The position numbers and the translations under genes were made by a program. Below, piece after piece: positions 29,572 to 37,932 of a stretch of DNA of 64,000 bases (the first letter of the stretch is position 1; each line of letters begins with the position of its first letter). The stretch covers positions 2,356,001 to 2,420,000 of the forward strand of contig NZ_AP025628.1 in the NCBI RefSeq assembly GCF_025999835.1, given 5' to 3'. Under the pieces are notes generated by a model that ran no database searches, was not told the origin of the DNA, and saw only the letters and a list, made by a program, of their open reading frames with translations. Source of the DNA: Caldinitratiruptor microaerophilus. GTDB taxonomy: Bacteria; Bacillota; Sulfobacillia; Symbiobacteriales; ZC4RG38.

Positions 29572-31770
29572 TCAGCCCTTCTGGAGGTAGCTGGCGATCA
29601 GCCGCTTCTCCCCCACGTCCCGGAACAGCACGGTCACCTCGTCCCCGTGCACCTGCTTGACCACCCCGTGGCCGAACTTCACGTGGCGCACGGAGTCGCC
29701 CGGGCGGAAATCGGGGGTCGCCTGGACCGGCCCAACCGGCACGCGCAGCCGCCGGCCCCACCCCGGGCTGCCGACGGCCGGCGAGAAGTCGCCGCCGCCA
29801 TCCGCCCAGGCGCCGGGCACCCGCGCCTCCCCCCGGACCTCCAGCACCTCCTCGGGCACCTCCTCGAGAAACCGCGACGGCGGGTTGCCCTGGGTGCTGC
29901 CGAAGAGCGTGCGAACGGCGGCGTGGGTGAGGTAGAGCTGCCGCCGGGCCCGCGTCATGCCGACGTAGCAGAGCCGGCGCTCCTCGGCCAGCTGTTCCTG
30001 GTCCGTCAGCGACCGGTTGTGGGGGAAGATGCCCTCCTCCATGCCGACCATGAACACCACCGGGAACTCCAGCCCCTTGGCGGTGTGCAGGGTCATCAGG
30101 ACCACCTTGTCCTGCCCCTCCTCGTACTGGTCGGCGTCGGCCACCAGCGCCACCCGGGCGAGAAAGTCCTCCAGGGGGGTGAGCGGCACGTCCGGGTCGG
30201 CCGGCAGCACGGACTCCTCCAGGGCGACCGACTTCAGTTCCTTCAGGTTCTCCAGGCGGCCCTGGGCCTCCAGGGTCTCCTCTGCGAGGAGCTCTTCCAC
30301 GATGCCGCTCGCCTGCAGGACCTCCTCGATCAGGTCCGCCACGCTCAGGAACTCCGCCTGACGGCGGAACCCGTCGACGAGGCGGGCAAACTGCGCGACC
30401 TTGGCGGCGTGGGCCTTGCTCAGCCCGGGGACGTTCGCGGCGTCCAGCGCCACCTCCAGGATCGGCCGGCCGGTGGCCGCGGCGTGCTCCTCCAGCCGGT
30501 CGACGGTGGACGGGCCGATCCCCCGCCGGGGCACCTGCGCCGCCCGGCGGAAGCTGAGGGCGTCGGCCGGGTTGGCGGCGAGACGCAGGTACGCCAGCAC
30601 GTCCTTGATCTCCTTGCGCTCGAAGAACTTCAGGCCGCCGACGATGCTGTACGGGATCCCCCGGCGCACGAAGGCTTCCTCGAGCGCGCGCGACTGGGCG
30701 TGGGTGCGGTAGAGGACAGCGAAGTCGCTGTACCGCATCCCTTCCCGCACGCCTTCCTCGATGCGGTCGGCGACGAACCAGGCCTCGTCCTGATCGTCGA
30801 GAGCCCGGTACCGGACCACCGGTGCGCCGGCGCCCGCGTTCGTCCACAGGCGCTTGTCACGCCGGCCCGGATTGCGGCGCACCACGTGCCAGGCGGCGGT
30901 GAGGATGTTCTGGGTGCTGCGGTAGTTCTGCTCCAGCTTGACGACGTGGGCGTCGGGGTAGTCGGCCTCGAACTCGAGGATGTTGCGGATGGTCGCACCT
31001 CGAAACTTGTAGATCGACTGGTCATCATCGCCAACGACGGTCAGGTTGCGGTGTTTTCCCGCCAGCAGGCGCACGAGCACGTACTGCGCGTGGTTCGTGT
31101 CCTGGTACTCGTCGACCAGGATGTGCTCGAACTTCTCCTGGTAGTACGCCAGCACGTGCGGGTACTCCTCGAGCAGCTTCACCGTGAGGCGGATGAGGTC
31201 GTCGAAGTCCAGCGCGCTGTTCGCCGTGAGCTTCTGCTGGTAGGCGCCGTACACCCGGGCCACGATCTCCTCCCGCCGGTCCCGGGCGCGCGCCTGGACC
31301 GCGGGCGGGTCCAGGAGTTCGTTCTTGGCGGCGGAGATCGCCGCCAGCATGGACCCGGGCGAGTACTGCTTCTCGCTCAGGTTGAGCTGCTTGAGGACTT
31401 CCTTCATGACCGCCTGCTGGTCGCCGCTGTCCAGGATGGCGAAGTTGCGGCTCAGCCCGAGCTTCTCGATGTCCCGGCGCAGGATCCGGACGCAGGCGGA
31501 GTGGAAGGTACTGACCCAGACGTCGCGGGCGGCGGGTCCGATCAGCCGCTCCACCCGTTCCTTCATCTCCCGCGCAGCCTTGTTCGTGAACGTGATGGCC
31601 AGGATCCGGAAGGGGCTGACCCCCCGGCTGAGCAGCACGGCGATGCGCGCCACCAGCACCCGGGTCTTCCCCGAGCCCGCCCCCGCGAGGATCAGGAGCG
31701 GCCCGCCCGGATGGGTGGCCGCCTCCCGCTGGGGCGGGTTGAGGGTGGCGAGCATGTCCTGCAAGTCCAC
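29572..31770 (-). CDS. pcrA: ATP-dependent DNA helicase PcrA/UvrD
   Basis: A 732-residue SF1A 3'-5' helicase for repair and plasmid replication. Walker A is AGAGSGKT (29-36), Walker B is LVDEYQDTN, and GDDDQSIYKFRGA, QNYRST and VGMTRAR are motifs III, IV and VI. The C-terminal end (VKFGHGVV) is the RNA-polymerase-binding Tudor-like segment of PcrA. GTG start ten bases after TAGGGGG. It heads pcrA-ligA, a usual Firmicute pair. Confidence 0.97.
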   Translation of the reverse strand: MDLQDMLATLNPPQREAATHPGGPLLILAGAGSGKTRVLVARIAVLLSRGVSPFRILAITFTNKAAREMKERVERLIGPAARDVWVSTFHSACVRILRRDIEKLGLSRNFAILDSGDQQAVMKEVLKQLNLSEKQYSPGSMLAAISAAKNELLDPPAVQARARDRREEIVARVYGAYQQKLTANSALDFDDLIRLTVKLLEEYPHVLAYYQEKFEHILVDEYQDTNHAQYVLVRLLAGKHRNLTVVGDDDQSIYKFRGATIRNILEFEADYPDAHVVKLEQNYRSTQNILTAAWHVVRRNPGRRDKRLWTNAGAGAPVVRYRALDDQDEAWFVADRIEEGVREGMRYSDFAVLYRTHAQSRALEEAFVRRGIPYSIVGGLKFFERKEIKDVLAYLRLAANPADALSFRRAAQVPRRGIGPSTVDRLEEHAAATGRPILEVALDAANVPGLSKAHAAKVAQFARLVDGFRRQAEFLSVADLIEEVLQASGIVEELLAEETLEAQGRLENLKELKSVALEESVLPADPDVPLTPLEDFLARVALVADADQYEEGQDKVVLMTLHTAKGLEFPVVFMVGMEEGIFPHNRSLTDQEQLAEERRLCYVGMTRARRQLYLTHAAVRTLFGSTQGNPPSRFLEEVPEEVLEVRGEARVPGAWADGGGDFSPAVGSPGWGRRLRVPVGPVQATPDFRPGDSVRHVKFGHGVVKQVHGDEVTVLFRDVGEKRLIASYLQKG

Positions 31771-31946
31771 GCTACCGGTGCCCCCTAACTTGCCGCCGGG
31801 GACGGCTCGGCGCCGGCCCCGGCTTCGAGACGTGGATTCGCCGCAGGAGCGGACCTGTCCTGCCGGTGACCCTGCCGGTGACGGGCATCACAACGGCCCC
31901 GCCCGCGCCCGCGGCACACTGTCGGAAAGGGAAGGAAGTGAACCGG

Positions 31947-32204
31947 ATGCCGCTCCTTCAGGTCACCTGCGCCTGCGGCACGCGCTGCCGCGAGGAGCTC
32001 TACCGGCCCTCTGCCGACCGCTCCCTCGACCCCGGCTGGCAGAGCCAGGCAGACTACCTCTGCCCCACGTGCAACCGCCTCGCCGCCCAGTTCCAGTGGC
32101 GGCGCGAGGGGAGCGCGTTCCGCCGGCGCATCTTCTGGGCCGGCCCGCCGGGGCGCGCTGAGGGGGTCGGCTGCCTGGCGGGGATCGTGGAAGGGGCCTC
32201 CTAG
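31947..32204 (+). CDS. Small putative zinc-binding protein
   Basis: An 85-residue protein I do not recognise. It has two cysteine knuckles, Cys8/Cys10/Cys14 (CACGTRC) and Cys39/Cys42 (CPTC), suggesting a zinc ribbon, and a basic middle. ATG at 31947 follows AAGGAAG by eight bases; an in-frame GTG three codons earlier is possible. It is divergent from pcrA and ends two bases from the convergent LysR gene. Codon use looks like that of its neighbours, which supports a real gene. Confidence 0.55.
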   Translation: MPLLQVTCACGTRCREELYRPSADRSLDPGWQSQADYLCPTCNRLAAQFQWRREGSAFRRRIFWAGPPGRAEGVGCLAGIVEGAS

Positions 32205-32206
32205 CC

Positions 32207-33169
32207 TCACTCGCTGCGGCGGCCGCGCGGGGCACGGGGGCGGGCCCTGCCTGCCGGCGCAGGAGCCGTCGGCCGCACCGGGGCGGCCGGGTACAGCTCG
32301 CGGAGCGTGTCCAGGAAAGCCCGGGTGGCTTCGGGGATGGGCCGGCGCGCCGGCAGCACCACGTAGGTCGCCGCCGTCGGCAGGGGCAGGTCGGGCACCG
32401 GCACCTCCATGAGCCGGCCTTCGGCCAGCTCCCGCGTGACCGTCGACTCCGGCAGGAACGAGACGCCCAGACCTTCCTCGATGAAGCGCTTGGCGATGTC
32501 GACCTGCGTCACCACCATGGTGCGCACCTTCAGGCCCCGGGCCCGGATGGCGAGCAGGAGGTCATCCCAGTAGAGCGGATGGTTGTGGGTGAGAAGCCGG
32601 TAGGACTGGAGCACCTGCGCGTAGTCCGGAGGGGCGGCGTTCGGATCGCGGCCGTCCCCCGGCATGACGAGCATCACCGGGTCCGAGTAGAGGATGAAGG
32701 TGCGGGTGTCCCGCTCGGCCGGCGGCATGCGGGAGATGCCGAGGTCGACGGCCGCCGAGGCCACCGCCTGTCCGATCTCCTGCGACTCCCCGATCCGCAC
32801 CTCGACCTCGACGTCGGGATGGGCCGCGGTGAACTGCTTGATCGCGTGCGGAAGGGTGGAGCGCGCCACCAGCGGCGAGGCCATCAGCACGAGCCGCGTC
32901 CGGTAGCCCTGCGACCACCGCAGGAGATCCTGGAGGCTCTCGTCGTAGGCGGCCAGGAGCGCTTCCGCGCGGGGAAGGAACCGCTCCCCGGCGGGGGTCA
33001 GGCGGAGACGGCGGCCGTCGCGCTCGAAGAGCTTGTGCCCCAGCTCGGCCTCCAGCTGGCGGATGTGCGCCGTGACCGTCGGCTGCGCCAGGTAGAGCTT
33101 CTCCGCCGTCCGGTGGAAGTTCAGGAGCCGGGCGGCCGTCTGGAACGTGCGCAGGACCCGCAGGTCCAC
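32207..33169 (-). CDS. LysR-family transcriptional regulator
   Basis: A 320-residue regulator. The N-terminal winged helix LRVLRTFQTAARLLNFHRTA then AQPTVTAHIRQLE is classic LysR; residues about 90-295 form the ligand-binding fold; the last 25 residues are an Arg/Pro-rich tail. GTG start seven bases after GAGGAGG, 22 bases after the pncB stop, so it may be read with the NAD-salvage genes. The effector is unknown. Confidence 0.92.
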   Translation of the reverse strand: MDLRVLRTFQTAARLLNFHRTAEKLYLAQPTVTAHIRQLEAELGHKLFERDGRRLRLTPAGERFLPRAEALLAAYDESLQDLLRWSQGYRTRLVLMASPLVARSTLPHAIKQFTAAHPDVEVEVRIGESQEIGQAVASAAVDLGISRMPPAERDTRTFILYSDPVMLVMPGDGRDPNAAPPDYAQVLQSYRLLTHNHPLYWDDLLLAIRARGLKVRTMVVTQVDIAKRFIEEGLGVSFLPESTVTRELAEGRLMEVPVPDLPLPTAATYVVLPARRPIPEATRAFLDTLRELYPAAPVRPTAPAPAGRARPRAPRGRRSE

Positions 33170-33191
33170 CCCGCCGCCTCCTCTCGCGGGG

Positions 33192-34652
33192 TCAGTCGTC
33201 CCCGAAGGGCGCCCGGACGCGCTCCACCATCTCGTTCTTGAGCCGCCACAGCTCGACGGAAAGGTCGACCGGGTAGGGCTCGGGGTTCACGAGCCGCTTG
33301 TACTCGTCCCAGAACGTGGAGAGCTCGTGCCGGGCGTAGTCCCGGATCTCGGTCAGGCTCGGCAGGTCGTAGACGAGCTGGCCCCCGCGGAAGACGGGAA
33401 CCAGGAGCTCGCGGCAGGAGAAGTTCTCCACGGTCTTGCGCTTCCACGGGTACACGGGGTCGAACAGGGTCACGCAGGAGCCCGCAGGGAGCGGTTCGTC
33501 CTGCAGCATGAGGAGGTCGCCGGCCGCCTTGCCGGTGGCGTTCTCGTAGATGCGCACGGCCTTCTTCACGCCGGGGTTCGTCACCTTCGCGGGGTTCTCC
33601 GACACCTTGATGCGTGGCACCATGACCCCGTCCTGCTCGACCGCGGCCAGCTTGTACACCGTCCCGAGGGCCGGGGTGTCCAGGGCGGTGATCAGCTTGG
33701 TGCCGACCCCCCACACGTCCACCTTGGCGCCCTGGGCCTTCAGGTCGCGGATGAGGTACTCGTCCAGGTCCGAACTGGCGACGATGATGGCGTCGGGGAA
33801 GCCGGCGGCGTCGAGCATGGCCCGGGCCTTCTTCGACAGGTAGGCGATGTCGCCGCTGTCGAGGCGCACGCCGAGGAACCGCCCGCCGGCCGCCTCGACC
33901 TCCCGGGCGACCTCGATGGCATGCGGAAGCCCGCTGCGCAGGGTGTCGTAGGTGTCGACGACGAAGAGCACCCCCGCCGGCATGGCCCGCGCCCAGGCCC
34001 GGAAGGCCTCGAGTTCGTCGTCGAAGAACTGGACCCAGGCGTGGGCGTTGGTGCCGGCAACGGGCACCTCGAAGTACTTCCCTGTCAGGACGTTGGACGT
34101 CGAGTGGCAGCCGCCGATGATGGCCGCGCGGGCCCCGTACGTGGCCGCATCGGGGCCGTGCGCCCGCCGGGCGCCGAACTCGAGCACGCGGTCGCCCTGG
34201 GCGGCCTGTACCACCCGGGAGGCCTTGGTGGCGATCAGCGTCTGGTGCCCGATGATATTGGTGAGCGCCGTCTCGATGAACTGCGCCTGGGCGATCGGCG
34301 CCTTCACCCGCACCAGCGGGATCCCGGGGAACACGACGGTCCCCTCCGGCACCGCGTCGATGTCGCCGGTGAACCGGAACTCCCGCAGCATCTCCAGGAA
34401 GGCGTCGTCGTAGGTGCCCAGGCTGCGCAGGTAGTCGATGTCGTCCGGTTCGAACCGCAGGCCCTGCAGGTACTCGACTGCGGTCTCCAGCCCTGCGGCC
34501 AGGGTGTACCCGCCCCGGAAGGGGTTCTCGCGGAAGTACAGGTCGAAGACCGCGACGCGGTCGTGGGTCCCGTTCCGGAAGTGGGCGTACATCATGTTGA
34601 GCTCGTAGTAGTCCGTCAGAAGCGTCCAGTCCCGCGGAGCCCGCCGTCGCAT
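33192..34652 (-). CDS. pncB: Nicotinate phosphoribosyltransferase
   Basis: A 486-residue enzyme making nicotinate mononucleotide from nicotinate and PRPP (Preiss-Handler pathway). LLTDYYELNMMYAHFRNG at the N-terminus, the PRPP-side VRLDSGDI and VDVWGVGTKL are family signatures. ATG at 34652 lies about nine bases after AGGGA; GTG at 34661 is an alternative. It follows the nicotinamidase-like gene by a few bases, so nicotinamide can be deamidated and recaptured by one operon. Confidence 0.95.
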   Translation of the reverse strand: MRRRAPRDWTLLTDYYELNMMYAHFRNGTHDRVAVFDLYFRENPFRGGYTLAAGLETAVEYLQGLRFEPDDIDYLRSLGTYDDAFLEMLREFRFTGDIDAVPEGTVVFPGIPLVRVKAPIAQAQFIETALTNIIGHQTLIATKASRVVQAAQGDRVLEFGARRAHGPDAATYGARAAIIGGCHSTSNVLTGKYFEVPVAGTNAHAWVQFFDDELEAFRAWARAMPAGVLFVVDTYDTLRSGLPHAIEVAREVEAAGGRFLGVRLDSGDIAYLSKKARAMLDAAGFPDAIIVASSDLDEYLIRDLKAQGAKVDVWGVGTKLITALDTPALGTVYKLAAVEQDGVMVPRIKVSENPAKVTNPGVKKAVRIYENATGKAAGDLLMLQDEPLPAGSCVTLFDPVYPWKRKTVENFSCRELLVPVFRGGQLVYDLPSLTEIRDYARHELSTFWDEYKRLVNPEPYPVDLSVELWRLKNEMVERVRAPFGDD

Positions 34653-34665
34653 GGGCCGCACTCCC

Positions 34666-35271
34666 TCACGCCGGAACGATCTCGCACCCCGCCGCCCGCA
34701 TCTCCTCCAGCCCCTGGCGGTGGCTCTCCGGGCTGAAGCTGGCCACCCCGGCCTCGTAGACGGCGACCTCGAGGCCCCGCCGACGCGCCGCCTGCGCGGT
34801 GTGGTTCACGCAGATCGGGGTCACGAGCCCGACCAGTTCGAGCCGGGTGATCCCGTGACGGAGCACGTACGCGTCCAGCGTGAGCCCGATGTCCCCGGCC
34901 GGGCCGTCGACGATGCGGCCGTGGAAGGCGTCGAATGTCGGTTTCTCGATGAGGATGACCGGCCGGCCTTCCCGGCGCTGCCGGTCGACGACCTGCTGCA
35001 CGCCGTCGACCAGTTGCCACCCCCAGGAGTACTTGACGCAGTGGGGCCCGAACTGCTCGAACTCCGCCCGGCCCCAGACCTCGAACTCCGGCGTGCCTTC
35101 CTGGTGGGTGTCGAGCGTGCACCCCACGAGGTGGCCTGCCGCCAGGGCCCGCTCCATGGCCCGCACCACGAACGGCGTGGTGGCCTGCGCGGCCGCGCCG
35201 GAGGTGAGGGCGCCGGCGTCGTCCTCAAAGTCCCGCTGCTTGTCGATCACCAGGAGCAGCGTCCTGCCCAT
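34666..35271 (-). CDS. pncA: Nicotinamidase-like cysteine hydrolase
   Basis: A 201-residue isochorismatase-fold enzyme. The catalytic triad is Asp10 (VIDKQRDF), Lys110 (LIEKPTFDAF) and Cys154 (VTPICVNHTA), and a metal-binding DTHQ (Asp54, His56) matches nicotinamidases. ATG start five bases after GGAGGG; the frame upstream is not used. Context (pncB downstream, nrtR and a palindrome upstream) makes nicotinamide the likely substrate, though related amidohydrolases exist. Confidence 0.85.
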   Translation of the reverse strand: MGRTLLLVIDKQRDFEDDAGALTSGAAAQATTPFVVRAMERALAAGHLVGCTLDTHQEGTPEFEVWGRAEFEQFGPHCVKYSWGWQLVDGVQQVVDRQRREGRPVILIEKPTFDAFHGRIVDGPAGDIGLTLDAYVLRHGITRLELVGLVTPICVNHTAQAARRRGLEVAVYEAGVASFSPESHRQGLEEMRAAGCEIVPA

Positions 35272-35343
35272 GGCTGTCCCTCCAGTCCGCTCGCGGGCCG
35301 CCTCGCCCTGTCCCCGGCGCCGGGAACCCCTCGCCGTGCGCAT

Positions 35344-35366
35344 AACCGTGTCATGATTACACGGTT
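35344..35366. promoter_or_regulatory. Perfect palindrome, likely NrtR operator
   Basis: AACCGTGT-CATGATT-ACACGGTT: eight perfect base pairs around a seven-base spacer, 73 bases upstream of pncA and 85 bases after nrtR. A -10-like TGTAAT overlaps it on the minus strand. NrtR repressors bind dyads at NAD-salvage promoters, so this is the expected operator of pncA-pncB. The rest of 35272-35450 holds nothing else. Confidence 0.65.
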
Positions 35367-35450
35367 TTGGGCCCGCGACAGCTTCAATCTCCATAGTAGC
35401 CCCGGGTGGAAGGGCTTGCAACCGCGTCCCGGAGCCCCGCCCGGGTGCGG

Positions 35451-36215
35451 TCACTTGGTGATCAGGGTGATGTCGCCGACGAACCGGTAGAGGTGCGCCG
35501 CCGGCCCGCGGGGCCCCTTGCGGGTGCGGCCGGTGCGGACGATCGGCGGCTGGAAGACGCCGGTGCGCGCCTCCATGAGCCGCCCCACCCGCTCGTTGAG
35601 GAGGCGGATGCTCCGCTCGAAGTTCGCCTTGCGGCGCTCGTCGGAGGTGCCCAGGTCTTCCCCGAGGATGGCCTCGTAGACCTGCCGCAGCTCGGACATC
35701 GTGAACTCCTCCGGCAGCATCTGGAATGCCAGGAGGGTGTAGTCGACCTTGTTCCGCAGTCGCTGCAGTGCCTCGGCCAGCACGCGGGCGTGCCCGGCAA
35801 CCAGCGGCAGCCGGCCGGGGGCGTGCAGCGGGGGCTCGTCGACCGGCACCCAGGTGGCCGGTGAGGACGGGCGCACCGCCTCCCGGACCGCCGGCGGTAC
35901 CAGGCCGATGTGCGCCACGACGATGGTCCGCGGCGGGCCCGGGTCCAGGTCGTCGTACGTGCGTAGCTGTTCCAGGTGGATGCCCGGGCCCACCCCCTCC
36001 CCCAGAGTGCGAAGCGCGGCTCGCACCAGGGTGTCCTGCCCCGTGACCGGCCCGCCGGGCAGGCGCCAGGCGCCGCTGTCCCCCTCCGGACCCAGCAGGA
36101 GCACCTTCAGCTCCTTCGGCGGCTGCCCGGGCGCCCGCCGGCCGGGCGGACGGTCATCGATGGTGAACAGCGCCACCAAGCTCTGCACGCACACGGCGTC
36201 CGGGGTCTGCGTCAA
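35451..36215 (-). CDS. nrtR: NrtR-type Nudix-related NAD regulator
   Basis: A 254-residue protein with a Nudix-like N-terminal domain and a C-terminal winged helix (MLPEEFTMSELRQVYEAILG, then FERSIRLLNERVGR and a basic end GPAAHLYRF). The Nudix box (about 53-76) is degenerate: the catalytic REUxEE is replaced by RTLGEG, as in NrtR repressors that sense ADP-ribose without hydrolysing it. The start is TTG at 36215, eight bases after GGAGG. Located just upstream of pncA-pncB, it probably represses NAD salvage. Confidence 0.88.
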   Translation of the reverse strand: MTQTPDAVCVQSLVALFTIDDRPPGRRAPGQPPKELKVLLLGPEGDSGAWRLPGGPVTGQDTLVRAALRTLGEGVGPGIHLEQLRTYDDLDPGPPRTIVVAHIGLVPPAVREAVRPSSPATWVPVDEPPLHAPGRLPLVAGHARVLAEALQRLRNKVDYTLLAFQMLPEEFTMSELRQVYEAILGEDLGTSDERRKANFERSIRLLNERVGRLMEARTGVFQPPIVRTGRTRKGPRGPAAHLYRFVGDITLITK

Positions 36216-36328
36216 GGATCCCCACCTCCGCCGCGCCTGCCGACGAGACGCTCCGCCGGCCGGTTCTCCTGCTCTCAGACTACCACGATCCGGAGCCGGG
36301 TGGCCCGCTGTGGGAACCTTCGACCCAC

Positions 36329-36361
36329 TTGACACGCAAATACGCCATGGGGTATATTTGC
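36329..36361 (+). promoter_or_regulatory. Promoter with embedded CsoR/CstR-like operator
   Basis: TTGACA (36329-36334), 17 bases, then GTATAT (36352-36357) on the plus strand. The spacer and -10 contain ATACGCC-AT-GGGGTAT (36340-36355), a near-perfect dyad of the ATACCCC/GGGGTAT kind used by CsoR/CstR repressors, nested in GCAAATA/TATTTGC. Further on, an AT-rich stretch with AGATTT/AAATCT (about 36386-36402) stands out from the GC-rich background. This fills the gap 36216-36532 between divergent genes. Confidence 0.68.
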
Positions 36362-36532
36362 AGCACAGTCGCCTTCGTCGATTAAGATTTAAAAGAAAAT
36401 CTAAAGCAGCGGGAGATCGCACCGGCCCGTTCCCCGCCGATGCGCGCGGCTGCTCCGGGCCGGAGTGACGATACCGCAGAGCGGGCCGGACACGGGTGGC
36501 AGGCCATCTCGCCGAACGGGGAGGTTCACGCC

Positions 36533-37738
36533 GTGAGCACGGAGGTCAGGGAGTTCACCGCCGGCGACCTGAAGCGGCTCCTGGACAGGGGCGACGACCT
36601 GTTCGTCGTCGACCTGCGGCTGCGCCCGGAGTTCGAGGCATGGCGCATCGAGGGCAGGAAGCCCGTTCCCACGATCAACGTCCCCTACGTCGAGATCCTG
36701 GGCGACGGGGACACCGACGACCCGGCGGAAGCTTTCACGGCCTACGCCCGGAAGGAGTGGGACGGCCAGCTTCCCCGCGACCGGCTGATCCTGGCCGTCT
36801 GTGCCAAGGGCGGCACGTCGGCGTTCCTGGCGCAAGCCCTGCGCGGGCTGGGTTACGACGCTGCCAACCTCGCGGGCGGCATGGTCGCCTGGGGCAACCA
36901 CTACGACGTCCAACCGGTCGTGGAGTCCGACGCGCTCGGCATCTACCAGGTCAACCGCCCCGCCCGGGGCTGCCTCAGCTACGTGCTGGTGTCGGGGGAG
37001 GAGGCGGTCGTCGTCGACCCCCTGCGCCACGTCGAGCACTACCTGGACTTCGTCCGGGATCGCCGGCTGCGGGTGACCGCGGTCCTGGACACCCACGTCC
37101 ACGCGGACCACATCAGCGGCGGCCGCCGGCTGGCCGACCTCCTCGGCGCACCTTACTGCTTCCACCCGTACGACGCCATCCACCCCATCGACGTGCTGCC
37201 GGCGGCGATCGCCTTCTCGTACCTGCACCCCGACCAGGAGTTCGCCTTCGGCAGCGCCCGCATCCGGGCCCTGCACATCCCCGGCCACACCCTGGGCAAC
37301 ACCGCCTACCTGGTGAACGACCGCTACCTGCTGACGGGGGACTCCATCTTCATCGAGTCCGTGGCCCGGCCGGACCTCGGCGGCCGGGGCGAGACCTGGG
37401 CTCCCATGCACTACCGGTCGCTCGCCCGGCTGCTGACCCTCCCGGACGACACCGTGGTGCTCCCGGGCCACTTCAGCAGCCCGGCCGAGGCCAACGCCGG
37501 CGGGGCCTACGTCGCCACCCTGGGAGAGCTGAGGGCAAAGAACGAGGGGCTGCGCATGGTTCTGGCGGGCGAAGAGGCCTTCGTGCGCTACATGCTCTCC
37601 AGCCTGCCCGTGTTCCCGCCGCAGTACGTGCACATCAAGCGCGTGAACACCGGCCTGCTCCAGCCTGACGAGGACAAGGCCTCCGAGCTCGAGCTCGGGC
37701 GCAACATCTGCGCGTTCGCCCAGGCTTACCGGCACTGA
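36533..37738 (+). CDS. Rhodanese/metallo-beta-lactamase fusion, probable persulfide dioxygenase
   Basis: A 401-residue two-domain protein. An N-terminal rhodanese domain (about 5-125) carries the active Cys90 in AVCAKGGTSA. A beta-lactamase-fold domain (about 135-400) has THVHADH (187-193), later His in IPGHTLGN, Asp in LTGDSIF and His in LPGHFSS, as in ETHE1-type persulfide dioxygenases, which need a mononuclear iron. Such fusions oxidise protein or glutathione persulfides to sulfite and shuttle sulfane sulfur. GTG start eight bases after GGGGAGG. The order rhodanese-MBL is the reverse of S. aureus CstB. Confidence 0.9.
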   Translation: MSTEVREFTAGDLKRLLDRGDDLFVVDLRLRPEFEAWRIEGRKPVPTINVPYVEILGDGDTDDPAEAFTAYARKEWDGQLPRDRLILAVCAKGGTSAFLAQALRGLGYDAANLAGGMVAWGNHYDVQPVVESDALGIYQVNRPARGCLSYVLVSGEEAVVVDPLRHVEHYLDFVRDRRLRVTAVLDTHVHADHISGGRRLADLLGAPYCFHPYDAIHPIDVLPAAIAFSYLHPDQEFAFGSARIRALHIPGHTLGNTAYLVNDRYLLTGDSIFIESVARPDLGGRGETWAPMHYRSLARLLTLPDDTVVLPGHFSSPAEANAGGAYVATLGELRAKNEGLRMVLAGEEAFVRYMLSSLPVFPPQYVHIKRVNTGLLQPDEDKASELELGRNICAFAQAYRH

Positions 37739-37876
37739 CCGGGCGCTGCGCGGACCGGATGCGGTCGCTCCACCCGGATTCCGGACGGGTGGGGCGACCC
37801 TTCTCGTCGCGTCCGGCGTTCTTGCCGGAGCCCGGCCCTCCCGAGCCGGGCGCGGTACGGCGGTTCCCCTGCGGTG

Positions 37877-37882
37877 TACAAT
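37877..37882 (+). promoter_or_regulatory. -10 box (TACAAT) before the GntR gene
   Basis: TACAAT preceded directly by TG, on the plus strand; no convincing -35 box. If used, transcription starts near 37889, so the GntR start codon must lie downstream of that. Confidence 0.4.
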
Positions 37883-37932
37883 GGGCTCGCGGCTTCAGCC
37901 ACACCGTCCAGGAAGGAAAGGGGGAAACCGCT

